A DNA stretch of 64,000 bases from Xanthobacter dioxanivorans (GTDB taxonomy: Bacteria > Pseudomonadota > Alphaproteobacteria > Rhizobiales > Xanthobacteraceae), in the NCBI RefSeq assembly GCF_016807805.1, contig NZ_CP063362.1:4940501-5004500 (forward strand), in the 5' to 3' direction. Under the pieces are notes generated by a model that saw only the letters and a list, made by a program, of their open reading frames with translations, had not been told where the DNA came from and made no database searches. A program made the translations under genes and the position numbers. Shown one piece after another: positions 28,316-37,305 of the stretch; the stretch's first letter is position 1, and every line of letters starts with the position of its first letter.

Positions 28316-29446
28316 ATGCGCGCGGAACTCGCCGCGAAGGTCGACGAGATCAGAGCTTCCCTGGACCTCCTGCGGTCCCATCTCGACGTGGATCGCTCGC
28401 GCCGGCGGCTCGCCGAGCTGAATGCCATCGTGGAAGACCCCAAGCTGTGGGACGATCCGGAACGAGCGCAGAAGCTGATGCAGGAGCGTACCACCCTGGA
28501 AGATGGCCTCTCCGCCATCGACCGGGTGGAGCGCGACCTCGCCGACCATATGGAGCTCATCGAGCTCGGGGAGGCGGAGGGGGACGAGGGCGTCATCACC
28601 GAAGCCGCCTCCGCCCTCGACGGGCTGAAGGCGGAGCTGGCGCGCCGCGAGTTGGAGGCGCTGCTCTCCGGCGAGGCCGATTCCAACGACAGCTACCTGG
28701 AAGTCCATGCCGGCGCCGGTGGCACCGACAGCCAGGACTGGGCGGAGATGCTGCTGCGCATGTACCGGCGCTGGTGCGAGCGACACGGCTTCAAGGTCGA
28801 GCTGATGGACGAGAGCCAGGGCGAGCAGGCCGGCCTGAAGTCCGCCACCATCCAGGTCAAGGGCCACAACGCCTACGGCTGGCTGAAGACCGAGGCCGGC
28901 GTGCACCGCCTCGTGCGCATCTCGCCCTTCGATTCCAACGCCCGCCGCCAGACCTCGTTCGCCTCCGTGGACGTCTATCCGGTGGTGGATGATCGCATCG
29001 TGGTGGACATCAAGGAAGCCGACGTCCGGGTGGATACCATGCGCTCCGGCGGCGCCGGCGGCCAGCACGTGAACAAGACCGAATCGGCGGTGCGCCTCAC
29101 CCACATTCCCACCGGCATCGCCGTGGTGAGCGAGGGCGACCGCTCCCAGCACAAGAACCGCGCCACCGCCTGGAACATGCTACGCGCCAAGCTCTACGAC
29201 CTGGAACTGAAGAAGCGCGAGGCGGAGGCCATGGCGGAACAGGCGGCCAAAACCGATATCGGCTGGGGCCACCAGATCCGCTCCTACGTGCTGCAGCCCT
29301 ACCAGTTGGTGAAGGACCTGCGGACCGGCATCACCTCCGGCACGCCGCAGGAGGTGCTCGACGGCGACCTCGACCCGTTCATGCAGGCGGCCCTGGCCCA
29401 GCGCGCCTATGGCGGCGGCCCGGATCAGGTTGAGGATGTGGACTGA
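28316..29446 (+). CDS. prfB: Peptide chain release factor 2
   Basis: The 376-residue factor has the RF2 anticodon tripeptide SPF (203-205, in RISPFDSNARRQTSFA) for UGA/UAA and the GGQ motif (248-250, in RSGGAGGQHVNKTES) that triggers peptide release. I start at the ATG at 28316 (MRAELAAKVDEI), the usual N terminus; an in-frame ATG at 28235 adds unconserved residues. The programmed +1 frameshift with early UGA found in many bacteria is absent: the frame is continuous. The 390 bases between recA and this gene contain the SOS box and otherwise no gene. Confidence 0.96.
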   Translation: MRAELAAKVDEIRASLDLLRSHLDVDRSRRRLAELNAIVEDPKLWDDPERAQKLMQERTTLEDGLSAIDRVERDLADHMELIELGEAEGDEGVITEAASALDGLKAELARRELEALLSGEADSNDSYLEVHAGAGGTDSQDWAEMLLRMYRRWCERHGFKVELMDESQGEQAGLKSATIQVKGHNAYGWLKTEAGVHRLVRISPFDSNARRQTSFASVDVYPVVDDRIVVDIKEADVRVDTMRSGGAGGQHVNKTESAVRLTHIPTGIAVVSEGDRSQHKNRATAWNMLRAKLYDLELKKREAEAMAEQAAKTDIGWGHQIRSYVLQPYQLVKDLRTGITSGTPQEVLDGDLDPFMQAALAQRAYGGGPDQVEDVD

Positions 29447-29513
29447 TGGTCCGCGTCCGAACTTCGCTCGAAGAGGCTGGCGTTAGCGGGCCTGCCTTTT
29501 TGGGTCCCAGCCA

Positions 29514-29852
29514 TCAGAAGGCCGGCGCGGGAGCGAATAGGCAGAGCGTGCGCCCCTGCTTCTGCCCGCCGACCGAGCAGCGATGGAACTTGCCGTCGGG
29601 GCTTTCGGGCACCGCATCACGCGGAAAATATTCGCCGGTGGCCTTTATGAAATAACCCTGACCGGCGAACTCCACCTCGTCCTGCATGATCTCGTAGCAG
29701 TCCTGCCCTGAGCAGCAATAGGCCGGATACCATTCATGTGTATGGCCGGGCAGGGCGAAACACACCCATGAAAGGCTGAAGACGAGATCCAAGGTCGGTC
29801 GCAGCATGCGGCTGGCAAGGGTCGCGGGCGGACGCGGCGTCGAAAGCGTCAT
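29514..29852 (-). CDS. Small cysteine-rich secreted protein of unknown function
   Basis: A 112-residue protein with a hydrophobic N-terminal signal (MLRPTLDLVFSLSWVCFALPG) followed by HEWYPAYCCSGQDCYEI, a motif I associate with a conserved hypothetical family in Rhizobiales, and a C-terminal half with FHRCSVGGQ and a further Cys. The four to five cysteines suggest disulfides in the periplasm. The ATG at 29852 has GGAG about 10 bases upstream; a Met 16 residues in is the other option. It is convergent with prfB and stands alone. No function can be assigned. Confidence 0.7.
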   Translation of the reverse strand: MTLSTPRPPATLASRMLRPTLDLVFSLSWVCFALPGHTHEWYPAYCCSGQDCYEIMQDEVEFAGQGYFIKATGEYFPRDAVPESPDGKFHRCSVGGQKQGRTLCLFAPAPAF

Positions 29853-30280
29853 GGGCGACGGCTCCGTTTCGCCTAAAGACAGGATTGGCTGACCTTAGGC
29901 CGTTCGGGTCGTTCAGGATGGCGCAAGCCGGTGTCAGCTCAAAGGAAATTTAGCGTGGCCTTATCTGACGATAGGGCAGGCGCCCCTGTTCGTGTCGGCG
30001 CAGGCGACCTTCGCGGTCCACGGCTTAATCCCCTGTCCCGGCGATTGTGCGGTGCATAAAAACAGGTTGCCGCTCTTTAATAGCCAGTAGAGGGAAGCCC
30101 CCTTGGCCGCACCCCTCTTCATTCGAACGGGTGCGCCTGACGCGAGGTACGATTGCCCTGCATGGCATGTGACGGGTTGGCGCCCCCCAAACGGGCTGGT
30201 TTCGGCGCCCACGGGTTTGCCGTACCGACAGGATCGATCGCTGGTAAAACAGCGCGCCGCGCAGCAGGAAACAGCGTCGG
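29853..30280. other. Intergenic stretch with a weak minus-strand frame
   Basis: No firm gene. A minus-strand frame ending at 29961 closes with FLCTAQSPGQGIKPWT and a few cysteines, which has a natural look, but its upstream part is unlike protein and there is no ribosome site. It may be the tail of a decayed secreted protein. Confidence 0.35.
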
Positions 30281-31702
30281 ATGTTCGAGGCAGTGATGGC
30301 CAACCGCACATCCAGGCTCGGGGCGATTTACGCTAAGATCAGTCGCACGCTGTCGGTCATCCGGCTTCGACCCTTCGACAAATCGACGGAAGAGGGACGC
30401 TCGAAGGAGCGGATGCGCCGGGCGGCGCTTACAGCACTCGCCGGGGCTGTGGCGAAGCTCACATCAGTCTCGACTGGGCTGATCTCCGTGCCGCTCACAA
30501 TCCATTATCTCGGCACTGAGCGGTACGGGCTCTGGATGCTCATCACATCCCTGTCGATGCTGCTGTCCTTCGCCGATCTCGGGATGGGAAACGGCATCCT
30601 CAATGCAATCGCTCATGCAAATGGGAAAGATGACACGCAGGCGATGCGCGCGATCATCTCCAGCGGCTACCTCATCCTCGGCAGCATCGCCGCCGCCATG
30701 TTGATCGCCCTCGTGCTCGCATACCCTTATATTCCGTGGGCGAGCGCCTTCAATGTCCATAGTGCTCAAGCGCAGGCCGAGGCCGGTCCAGCAGCCGCGG
30801 TTTTCCTCACCTGCCTTGCCCTCGCCATTCCGATCGGTGTGGTGCAGCGGGTGCAGATCGGCCTTCAGCAGGGGTTCGGAAACGGCATCTGGCAGTGCGC
30901 TGGTAGCCTGCTGGGCCTTATCGGCATCCTTATCGTCATCTCCTACGAAGGTGGGCTTCCGTGGCTCGTCTTCCCCCTCGCAGGCCTGCCGCTGGTCGCC
31001 TCGTTAGCCAATACCGTTGTCCTGTTCGGTTTCTGGCGCCCCGATCTCAGGCCGAGCCTCCTGCTCGCCTCGCGCGGGAGCATGAAGACCATTGCGCGCG
31101 TTGGCGTTATGTTTGTCGCCCTGCAGGTCATCTCAGCCTTCTTCGTACATTCTGATAATCTGATCATTGCCCAGTTGCTCGGCGCAGGAGCAGTGGCGAC
31201 CTACGCGGTGCCCGTCCAATTGTTCGGGGTTGTCGGCGCTCTGCTGGCCATGGCGCTCCAACCGCTGTGGCCCGCTTATGGAGAGGCCATCTCCCGCGGC
31301 GACCGGCCCTGGATCAAGAACATCGTCATCCGCTCCCTCAAGATCTCCGTCGCCTGCGCCTTCGCACTTTCGGCGATCCTGGTGCTGGGAGGGCAGGAAA
31401 TCACAGCACTTTGGACGCGTGGCGCCATATCGCCTCCCTTCCTGCTGCTGCTCGGGCTCGGCTTCTGGAAGGTCGCCGAAGCCGGCGGGGTGGCGGCGTC
31501 CATGTACTTCTACGGCGCCAACGCGCTGAAGTTCCTGGTCATCACCACCCTCACCACAGGTATCTTCGCTTTCGGGATGAAGCTGGTGCTCATCCCGGAA
31601 ATCGGAGTTGCAGGAGCAGTGTGGGGCACCGTGATTGCCTATTTGCTGTGTTACTGTATTCCGGCTGGCATCTTCTTGCGCCGACGCCTCGCGGGGTCGT
31701 GA
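30281..31702 (+). CDS. Wzx-type polysaccharide flippase (MATE/PST superfamily)
   Basis: The 473-residue integral membrane protein has 12 to 14 hydrophobic segments after a basic N-terminal tail of about 45 residues. Features of the PST family are PLTIHYLGTERYGLWMLITS near the start and ADLGMGNGILNAIA, then LIIAQLLGAGAVATYAVPVQ in the middle. It would flip an undecaprenyl-linked repeat unit across the inner membrane for polymerisation by a Wzy protein; a candidate polymerase is at 55.1 kb, 23 kb away. Start at 30281 has AGGAAA upstream; 30296 is a second ATG. No glycosyltransferase is adjacent, so its glycan is not clear. Confidence 0.87.
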   Translation: MFEAVMANRTSRLGAIYAKISRTLSVIRLRPFDKSTEEGRSKERMRRAALTALAGAVAKLTSVSTGLISVPLTIHYLGTERYGLWMLITSLSMLLSFADLGMGNGILNAIAHANGKDDTQAMRAIISSGYLILGSIAAAMLIALVLAYPYIPWASAFNVHSAQAQAEAGPAAAVFLTCLALAIPIGVVQRVQIGLQQGFGNGIWQCAGSLLGLIGILIVISYEGGLPWLVFPLAGLPLVASLANTVVLFGFWRPDLRPSLLLASRGSMKTIARVGVMFVALQVISAFFVHSDNLIIAQLLGAGAVATYAVPVQLFGVVGALLAMALQPLWPAYGEAISRGDRPWIKNIVIRSLKISVACAFALSAILVLGGQEITALWTRGAISPPFLLLLGLGFWKVAEAGGVAASMYFYGANALKFLVITTLTTGIFAFGMKLVLIPEIGVAGAVWGTVIAYLLCYCIPAGIFLRRRLAGS

Positions 31703-31721
31703 GGCGACCATGGCGCGGCAC

Positions 31722-31811
31722 AGGCTCTGCCTGCGCCGCCAGCGCCTTGCGCAGGTCAATACGGATTTTGCCGCGGTGGCCGTCATCGTATTCACTGGTG
31801 CGGACATTCAC
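31722..31811 (-). pseudogene. Relic of an NrdJ-like C-terminal (TSCPD) domain
   Basis: The minus strand reads VRTSEYDDGHRGKIRIDLRK, 12 of 20 residues identical to [20 protein letters not shown] in the intact NrdJ encoded 1.8 kb away; the corresponding 66 bases align without gaps at about 76%. Neither side of the match continues the homology and there is no complete frame. It is a short decayed copy of this domain from an nrdJ-like gene. Confidence 0.6.
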
Positions 31812-32010
31812 CCCACGACGAGGCTCTTGCTTGGCGCATCCTCGTTCTCAAGCTGGCACTTTGACGGGAATACGACAGTTGACCTGCGGGCCGACGACCC
31901 GCTTTATAGAATCCTTCAGGGCCCGACGATGGCGTGGTTCTTGCTCCGAGCCGACATGTCCGCTTCCCTTTCGGGGTCAGCGCCGCGCATATCGGGGTGA
32001 GGCACGGTCC

Positions 32011-32439
32011 ATGAGTGAGCTTTTTGCTGTCTGCGCCACCTACGAAGTCGACGACGGGGACGCGCGCGGGTTCGTGCTTGCGCGGCTCGACGAGACCGGA
32101 GCCCGGCAGCGCTGGCCCATCCTCATTACGAGGAAGGCGAATACCTTCTACGGCTTCGAGAATGCCTGTCCGCACCAAGGTGCCCGCCTGGACGGCTTTC
32201 CCGGGGAGTTCATGGACGAGGAGGGCAACTTCCTCACCTGCTCCCGGCATCACGCCAAGTTCGATCTCGACACCGGGCAGTGCTTCATTGGCCCGTGCCA
32301 GGGTCAGGCTCTCAAGTCGATCAAGGTGGTGATCGATGACGGCGACGTGTGCCTGGTGGATGTGGAGTTGGCCGAGGAAGACGGGCTCGACATCGAGGAC
32401 CCCAACGAGGTCCCGGAGGTGCTGATCACCGGCGACTGA
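32011..32439 (+). CDS. Rieske [2Fe-2S] domain protein
   Basis: A 142-residue soluble protein with one Rieske domain: ligands in CPHQGARL (C-x-H) and CSRHHAKFDL (C-x-x-H), separated by 20 residues, which hold a 2Fe-2S cluster through two Cys and two His. The acidic C-terminal tail (VELAEEDGLDIEDPNEVPE) is unusual and may contact a partner. Such proteins act as ferredoxin components for oxygenases or as assimilation-type electron carriers, but no oxygenase gene is nearby. The ATG at 32011 is the first Met of the conserved part. The 308 bases before it hold the NrdJ relic and nothing else I can name. Confidence 0.85.
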   Translation: MSELFAVCATYEVDDGDARGFVLARLDETGARQRWPILITRKANTFYGFENACPHQGARLDGFPGEFMDEEGNFLTCSRHHAKFDLDTGQCFIGPCQGQALKSIKVVIDDGDVCLVDVELAEEDGLDIEDPNEVPEVLITGD

Positions 32440-32753
32440 CGCCGCCCGGAGCGAGGGTTTCTGGTAGCCGCGTCCACATCGCCGCCTGAGCGCGCTCCAA
32501 CCCGCCACCTGAGGCTGTGACCTCGCGGGCCCGCCGGTGTCCCGGCCTTTCCGCGCATGGACGAGATCCGGTTCGTGCGCACCCGCCTGGCCCGGACAAG
32601 GCGGCGATCGGTTTCCTAGCCCGTCCATCGCCAGCGACAAGGACGTGTTTCTCAAAGATGGACTGACGATCAAAAACGCGGCGTGACTTCGAATGATACA
32701 GGACTGTTAGCCCCCGGCGCGAAAGGCACGTAGCTCCGCCATGCCTCACGCTT

Positions 32754-32787
32754 CCATCTGCCCGGGACTACAGTCCCGGGCAGATGG
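32754..32787. repeat. 34-bp near-perfect palindrome downstream of nrdJ
   Basis: CCATCTGCCCGGGACT and its complement AGTCCCGGGCAGATGG are separated by only two bases. It begins 36 bases after the nrdJ stop on the minus strand. There is no T tail, so it may be a terminator-like hairpin or an RNA end. The rest of 32440-32822 shows no gene. Confidence 0.6.
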
Positions 32788-32822
32788 CGTCCCAGCTATT
32801 TTTCAACCAACCTGAAAAACCC

Positions 32823-35800
32823 TCAGCTGCAGCCGGTCGTCCCGCCGCAGGTGTCGCACTTCAGGCAGGTGCCGTTGCGCACCATGGTGAAGTTCATGCA
32901 CTCGGGGCAGGCCTCGCCTTCATAGCCCTTGGCCCGCGCCTCGGCGCGGGCTTCCGCCTTGCGGGCGGTGGCGGACCACGGCAGCGTCTTCTCCATCAGG
33001 CTCTCGACCGCCGCCTCCAGCTCCTCCACCTCGGGCGTCGGCTCCTTCAGCTCGACCGTGTCGGTCTTCAGGGCCGTGGCCCCGTCCGTGCGGGCACGCA
33101 GCACCGTCACGTTGTCGGTGCCGGAACGAGGCTCCGTCGAGACCGGCTGCGCCGCCAGCAGGTTCACCGTCTTGCCCCGCACCAGGCCCTTGGAGACGAC
33201 GCGGTTGGCCGGGTTCGGCGCCTTGCCCTCGTCCACGCCCTTGCCGAGGGCGTCGAAGCCGGTCTCGTGGGGGTCCACGTGGCCGAGATCGTTGCGGCCG
33301 AGATAGGACACCGCCAGCTCGCGGAACACGTAGTCGAGCATGGAGGTGGCGTACTTGATGGTGTCGTTGCCCTGCACCGGGCCCGCAGGCTCGAAGCGGG
33401 TGAAGGTGAAGGCGTCCACATATTCCTCGAGCGGCACGCCGTACTGCAGGCCGAGCGAGATGGCGATGGCGAAGTTGTTGAGGAGCGAGCGAAGCGCCGC
33501 GCCCTCCTTGTGCATGTCGATGAAGATCTCGCCGAGGCGGCCGTCATCATATTCGCCGGTGCGCAGATACACCTTGTGGCCGCCCACCACCGCCTTCTGG
33601 GTATAGCCCTTGCGGCGATCGGGCATCTTCTCGCGCTCGCGCACCCGGTGCTCGACGATGCGCTCCACCACCCGCTCGACGATCTTCTCGGTGACGGTGG
33701 CCGCACGCGCCGCGTTCGGCTGGGCGACGAGGGCTTCCACCGCATCGTCCTCGTCCTCCTCGTCCGCCACCAGCTGGGCGTTGAGGGGCTGGCTGAGCTT
33801 GGAGCCGTCGCGATAGAGCGCGTTGGCCTTCAGCGCGAGGCGCCAGGAGAGCAGGTAGGCCGCCTTGCAGTCCTCCACGCTCGCGTCGTTGGGCATGTTG
33901 ATGGTCTTGGAGATGGCGCCCGAGATGAAGGGCTGCGCCGCCGCCATCATGCGGATATGGCTCTCCACCGAGAGGTAGCGCTTGCCGATCCGGCCGCACG
34001 GAGACGCGCAGTCGAACACCGGCAGGTGCTGGGGCTTCAGGAGAGGCGCGCCTTCCAGGGTCATCGCCCCGCAGACGTGCACATTGGCCGCGTCGATGTC
34101 CGCCTTCGAGAAGCCGAGGAAGCCGAGGAGGTCGAACTTCGGATCGGCCAGCTGGGCGGCGGGCACGCCGAGGGCCTGGGCGAGGAATTCCTCGCCGAAG
34201 GTCCAGCGGTTGAAAGCGAACTTGATGTCGAAGGCGGTCTTGACCGCCGCCTCGGCCTTGGCGATGGCCGCGTCGTCGAAGCCCTTGGCGCGCAGCGTCG
34301 AGTGGTTGATGGCCGGAGCCTGCGCCAGCGAGCCGTGGCCCACCGCATAGGCCTCGATCTCGGCAATGTCCGCCTCGCCATAGCCGAGCGCGCGCAGCGC
34401 CTCCGGAACGGCGCGGTTGATGATCTTGAAGTAGCCGCCGCCGGCGAGCTTCTTGAACTTCACCAGGGCGAAGTCCGGCTCGATGCCGGTGGTGTCGCAG
34501 TCCATGACGAGGCCGATGGTGCCGGTGGGGGCGATCACCGAGACCTGGGCGTTGCGGTAGCCGTGGTGCTCGCCCAGGGCCAGGGCCTTGTCCCATGCCG
34601 CGGTGGCATGGGCGACGAGGCGCATGTCCGGGCAGGAGACGTGGTCGAGCGGCACCGGGGCGATGGAAAGGCCCTCATAGCCGTCGGCGAGGCCGTGGGC
34701 GGCGCGGCGGTGGTTGCGGACCACCCGCAGCATGGACTGGGCGTTGGCGCTGTAGGCCGGGAACGGGCCGAGCTCCGCCGCCATCTCGGCGGAGGTGGCG
34801 TAGCATACGCCGGTCATGATGGCCGAGAGCGCGCCGCAGATGGCGCGGCCCTGGGGCGAGTCATAGGAGATGCCGCTCGACATGAGCAGGCCGCCGATGT
34901 TCGCGTAGCCGAGGCCGAGGGTGCGGTACTCGTAGGACAGCTCGGCGATGCGGCGCGAGGGGAACTGCGCCATCAGCACGGAGATTTCGAGCACCACGGT
35001 CCACAGCCGTACCGCGTGCTCGTAGCTCTCCACGTCGAAGCGCTTCTCGGCATCGCGGAACTGCAGCAGGTTCAGCGAGGCGAGGTTGCACGCCGTGTCG
35101 TCGAGGAACATGTATTCCGAGCACGGGTTGGACGCGCGGATCTCGCCGGCGGCCGGGCAGGTGTGCCAGTCGTTCACAGTGGTGTGGAACTGGATGCCGG
35201 GGTCGGCGCAGTGCCAGGCGGCGGCGCCGATCTTCTCCCACAGCTCGCGGGCCTTCACCGTCTTTGCCACCTTGCCGTCGGTGCGGCGGATGAGCTGCCA
35301 GTCCTCGTCCGCCTCCACCGCGCGCAGGAAGTCGTCGGTGACGCGCACGGAATTGTTGGAGTTCTGGCCGGCCACCGTGATGTAGGCCTCGCCGTCCCAG
35401 TCGGTGTCGTAGATGGCGACGTCGATGTCCTTGTAGCCCTGGCGGGCATACTGGATGACGCGGCGGATGGCGGCGTCGGCCACGCCGGCCTTGCGGGCGG
35501 CCTTGATCTCGCGCTTCAGCGCCGGGTTCTTCTCCGGCTCGAAGCAGCTGTCGCCCTCGCCCTCGCAGTTCACGCAGGCCTTGAGCACGGCCTTGAGATG
35601 CTTGGCGTTGAGCCGGGAGCCGGTGACGAGCGCCGCCACCTTCTGCTCCTCGATCACCTTCCAGTCGACATAAGCCTCGATGTCCGGATGGTCGGCATCC
35701 ACCACCACCATCTTGGCGGCGCGGCGCGTGGTGCCGCCGGACTTGATGGCGCCCGCCGCGCGGTCGCCGATCTTGAGGAAGCTCATGAGGCCGGACGAGC

Positions 35801-36548
35801 GCCCGCCGCCGGAGAGCCGCTCGCCCTCGCCGCGCAAGGCGGAGAAGTTGGAGCCGGTGCCGGAGCCGTACTTGAACAGGCGCGCCTCGCGCACCCACAG
35901 GTCCATGATGCCGCCGTCGCTCACCAGGTCGTCGCTGACCGACTGGATGAAGCAGGCATGCGGCTGGGGATGCTCATAGGCCGAGGTGGAGGCCTGAAGC
36001 GCGCCGGTCTCGTGGTCCACGTAGAAGTGGCCCTGCCCCGGGCCGTCGATGCCGTAGGCCCAGAACAGGCCGGTATTGAACCACTGGGGGGAGTTGGGCG
36101 CCGCCATCTGCATGGCGAGCATGTAGCGGTGCTCGTCAAAGAAGGCCTGGGCGTCGGCCTCGCCGTCGAAATAGCCGCCCTTCCAGCCCCAGTAGGTCCA
36201 GGTCCCGGCGAGCCGGTCGAACACCTGCTTGGCGGAGATCTCGCCGACGACGCGCTCCTTCTCGGGCAGCGCCGCCAGCGCCGCCTCGTCGGGAACCGAG
36301 CGCCAGAGGAAGGAGGGAACGGAATTCTCCTCCACCTTCTTCAGGCGCGCCGGCACGCCGGCCTTGCGGAAATATTTCTGGGCGAGGATGTCGCTGGCCA
36401 CCTGCGAGAACTGTGCCGGGACCTCGATGCCCTCCTGGCGGAAGACCACCGATCCGTCGGGATTGCGGATCTCGCTCACGGTCTCGCGGAACGGAATGTC
36501 CGCGTAAGGGGAACGACCCTCTTGCGTGTAGCGACGTTCAACGCGCAT
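32823..36548 (-). CDS. nrdJ: Adenosylcobalamin-dependent (class II) ribonucleoside-diphosphate reductase
   Basis: A 1241-residue class II reductase: N terminus [33 protein letters not shown] region, catalytic-barrel stretches [16 protein letters not shown] and [12 protein letters not shown], the [16 protein letters not shown] motif, the [19 protein letters not shown] finger, the TSCPD domain ([13 protein letters not shown]) and a C-terminal Cys cluster ([20 protein letters not shown]) that re-reduces the active site. It makes deoxyribonucleotides with adenosylcobalamin radical chemistry, independent of oxygen. The ATG at 36548 starts the conserved part; 36575 would add 9 residues. Two NrdR-box-like sites lie 260-370 bases upstream; I see no cobalamin riboswitch. 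Confidence 0.97.
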   Translation of the reverse strand: MRVERRYTQEGRSPYADIPFRETVSEIRNPDGSVVFRQEGIEVPAQFSQVASDILAQKYFRKAGVPARLKKVEENSVPSFLWRSVPDEAALAALPEKERVVGEISAKQVFDRLAGTWTYWGWKGGYFDGEADAQAFFDEHRYMLAMQMAAPNSPQWFNTGLFWAYGIDGPGQGHFYVDHETGALQASTSAYEHPQPHACFIQSVSDDLVSDGGIMDLWVREARLFKYGSGTGSNFSALRGEGERLSGGGRSSGLMSFLKIGDRAAGAIKSGGTTRRAAKMVVVDADHPDIEAYVDWKVIEEQKVAALVTGSRLNAKHLKAVLKACVNCEGEGDSCFEPEKNPALKREIKAARKAGVADAAIRRVIQYARQGYKDIDVAIYDTDWDGEAYITVAGQNSNNSVRVTDDFLRAVEADEDWQLIRRTDGKVAKTVKARELWEKIGAAAWHCADPGIQFHTTVNDWHTCPAAGEIRASNPCSEYMFLDDTACNLASLNLLQFRDAEKRFDVESYEHAVRLWTVVLEISVLMAQFPSRRIAELSYEYRTLGLGYANIGGLLMSSGISYDSPQGRAICGALSAIMTGVCYATSAEMAAELGPFPAYSANAQSMLRVVRNHRRAAHGLADGYEGLSIAPVPLDHVSCPDMRLVAHATAAWDKALALGEHHGYRNAQVSVIAPTGTIGLVMDCDTTGIEPDFALVKFKKLAGGGYFKIINRAVPEALRALGYGEADIAEIEAYAVGHGSLAQAPAINHSTLRAKGFDDAAIAKAEAAVKTAFDIKFAFNRWTFGEEFLAQALGVPAAQLADPKFDLLGFLGFSKADIDAANVHVCGAMTLEGAPLLKPQHLPVFDCASPCGRIGKRYLSVESHIRMMAAAQPFISGAISKTINMPNDASVEDCKAAYLLSWRLALKANALYRDGSKLSQPLNAQLVADEEDEDDAVEALVAQPNAARAATVTEKIVERVVERIVEHRVREREKMPDRRKGYTQKAVVGGHKVYLRTGEYDDGRLGEIFIDMHKEGAALRSLLNNFAIAISLGLQYGVPLEEYVDAFTFTRFEPAGPVQGNDTIKYATSMLDYVFRELAVSYLGRNDLGHVDPHETGFDALGKGVDEGKAPNPANRVVSKGLVRGKTVNLLAAQPVSTEPRSGTDNVTVLRARTDGATALKTDTVELKEPTPEVEELEAAVESLMEKTLPWSATARKAEARAEARAKGYEGEACPECMNFTMVRNGTCLKCDTCGGTTGCS

Positions 36549-36806
36549 GACCGGTGCTCCTTGGCTCGGCCCCATGCGGGCCGATTTGTCTAGCAGATGA
36601 ATGTGGCAGTCGTCACGGTACGGCAGGCACGGCGCAGGGCGCCGCGCCGTGGCGGTCGTTCAGGCTCTGATCTCGGGGACGCGGCAGGCACTCACCAACC
36701 CATACTCGTGGGAAAGCCCGTCGCTCAGGTCCCGAACGCTAGTGCGAGTCTGGCCGTTGGGTCAAACCCGTTTTTGCCACGGCTTGTGGTAGCAGCACCC
36801 CCGCTC

Positions 36807-36822
36807 CTACTAGATATAGTAA
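36807..36822. promoter_or_regulatory. NrdR-box-like site 1 upstream of nrdJ
   Basis: ACTAGATATAGT matches the NrdR core CwAtATaTwG at 9 of 10 positions and is nearly a dyad. It stands in the long nrdJ upstream region, about 260 bases before the start codon. A second copy is 97 bases further on. Confidence 0.5.
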
Positions 36823-36903
36823 GCGAACGCCCCTTAGCAAACCCTTAACGGGCGTTGTCTCGGCTCGATTCCCGCCCCTGTTGAACAGCCGCGTGTCGCC
36901 CGG

Positions 36904-36919
36904 GCCACAAGATATAGTC
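36904..36919. promoter_or_regulatory. NrdR-box-like site 2 upstream of nrdJ
   Basis: ACAAGATATAGT shares AGATATAGT with site 1 and matches the NrdR core at 9 of 10 positions. NrdR boxes normally come in pairs; the 97-base spacing is about nine helical turns, longer than the usual three. Confidence 0.45.
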
Positions 36920-37305
36920 ATCACCGTCATCCACAGACTGGCGGCGCATTCGTCGTCGGGCCGTCATCCGGCGCGGTCGGCTTTGGTCTGCGCCAAGGAG
37001 GCGAATCTTACTCGGGCACCGCCCAACGGCCCAGCGCCGGCTGCCCCAAATCGCGGGAGCCCGATGGCCCAGGGCCGGCTCCGGCAACGCACGCGCCATG
37101 CGCGAAACACATGGCGCCTCTGCAGATCTCTGGACGGTGTGCTATGGCTAAGGGTGCCGCAATAATCTATCACGCGCCCCAATCCGCCCGTGCGCCGGAC
37201 GCCCTCCCTCCGATCCGTCGCGACAGAAAATTACCGCTCCTCGCCCATCCTTCGCGCGGTCATGCCCCGGCCCGGTGGGCGAGCGAAAACGTTGGAAAGC
37301 ACAGG

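Noticed and set aside
28235..28420. Possible programmed frameshift in prfB
   Set aside because: The frame is continuous from the conserved start and there is no early in-frame TGA with a slip sequence.
32784..36593. 1269-codon open frame opposite nrdJ
   Set aside because: A shadow of a strongly biased real gene; composition and lack of motifs show that it is not coding.
36549..36900. Cobalamin riboswitch upstream of nrdJ
   Set aside because: I could not find the conserved B12-box or the surrounding stems; only the NrdR-like sites stand out.
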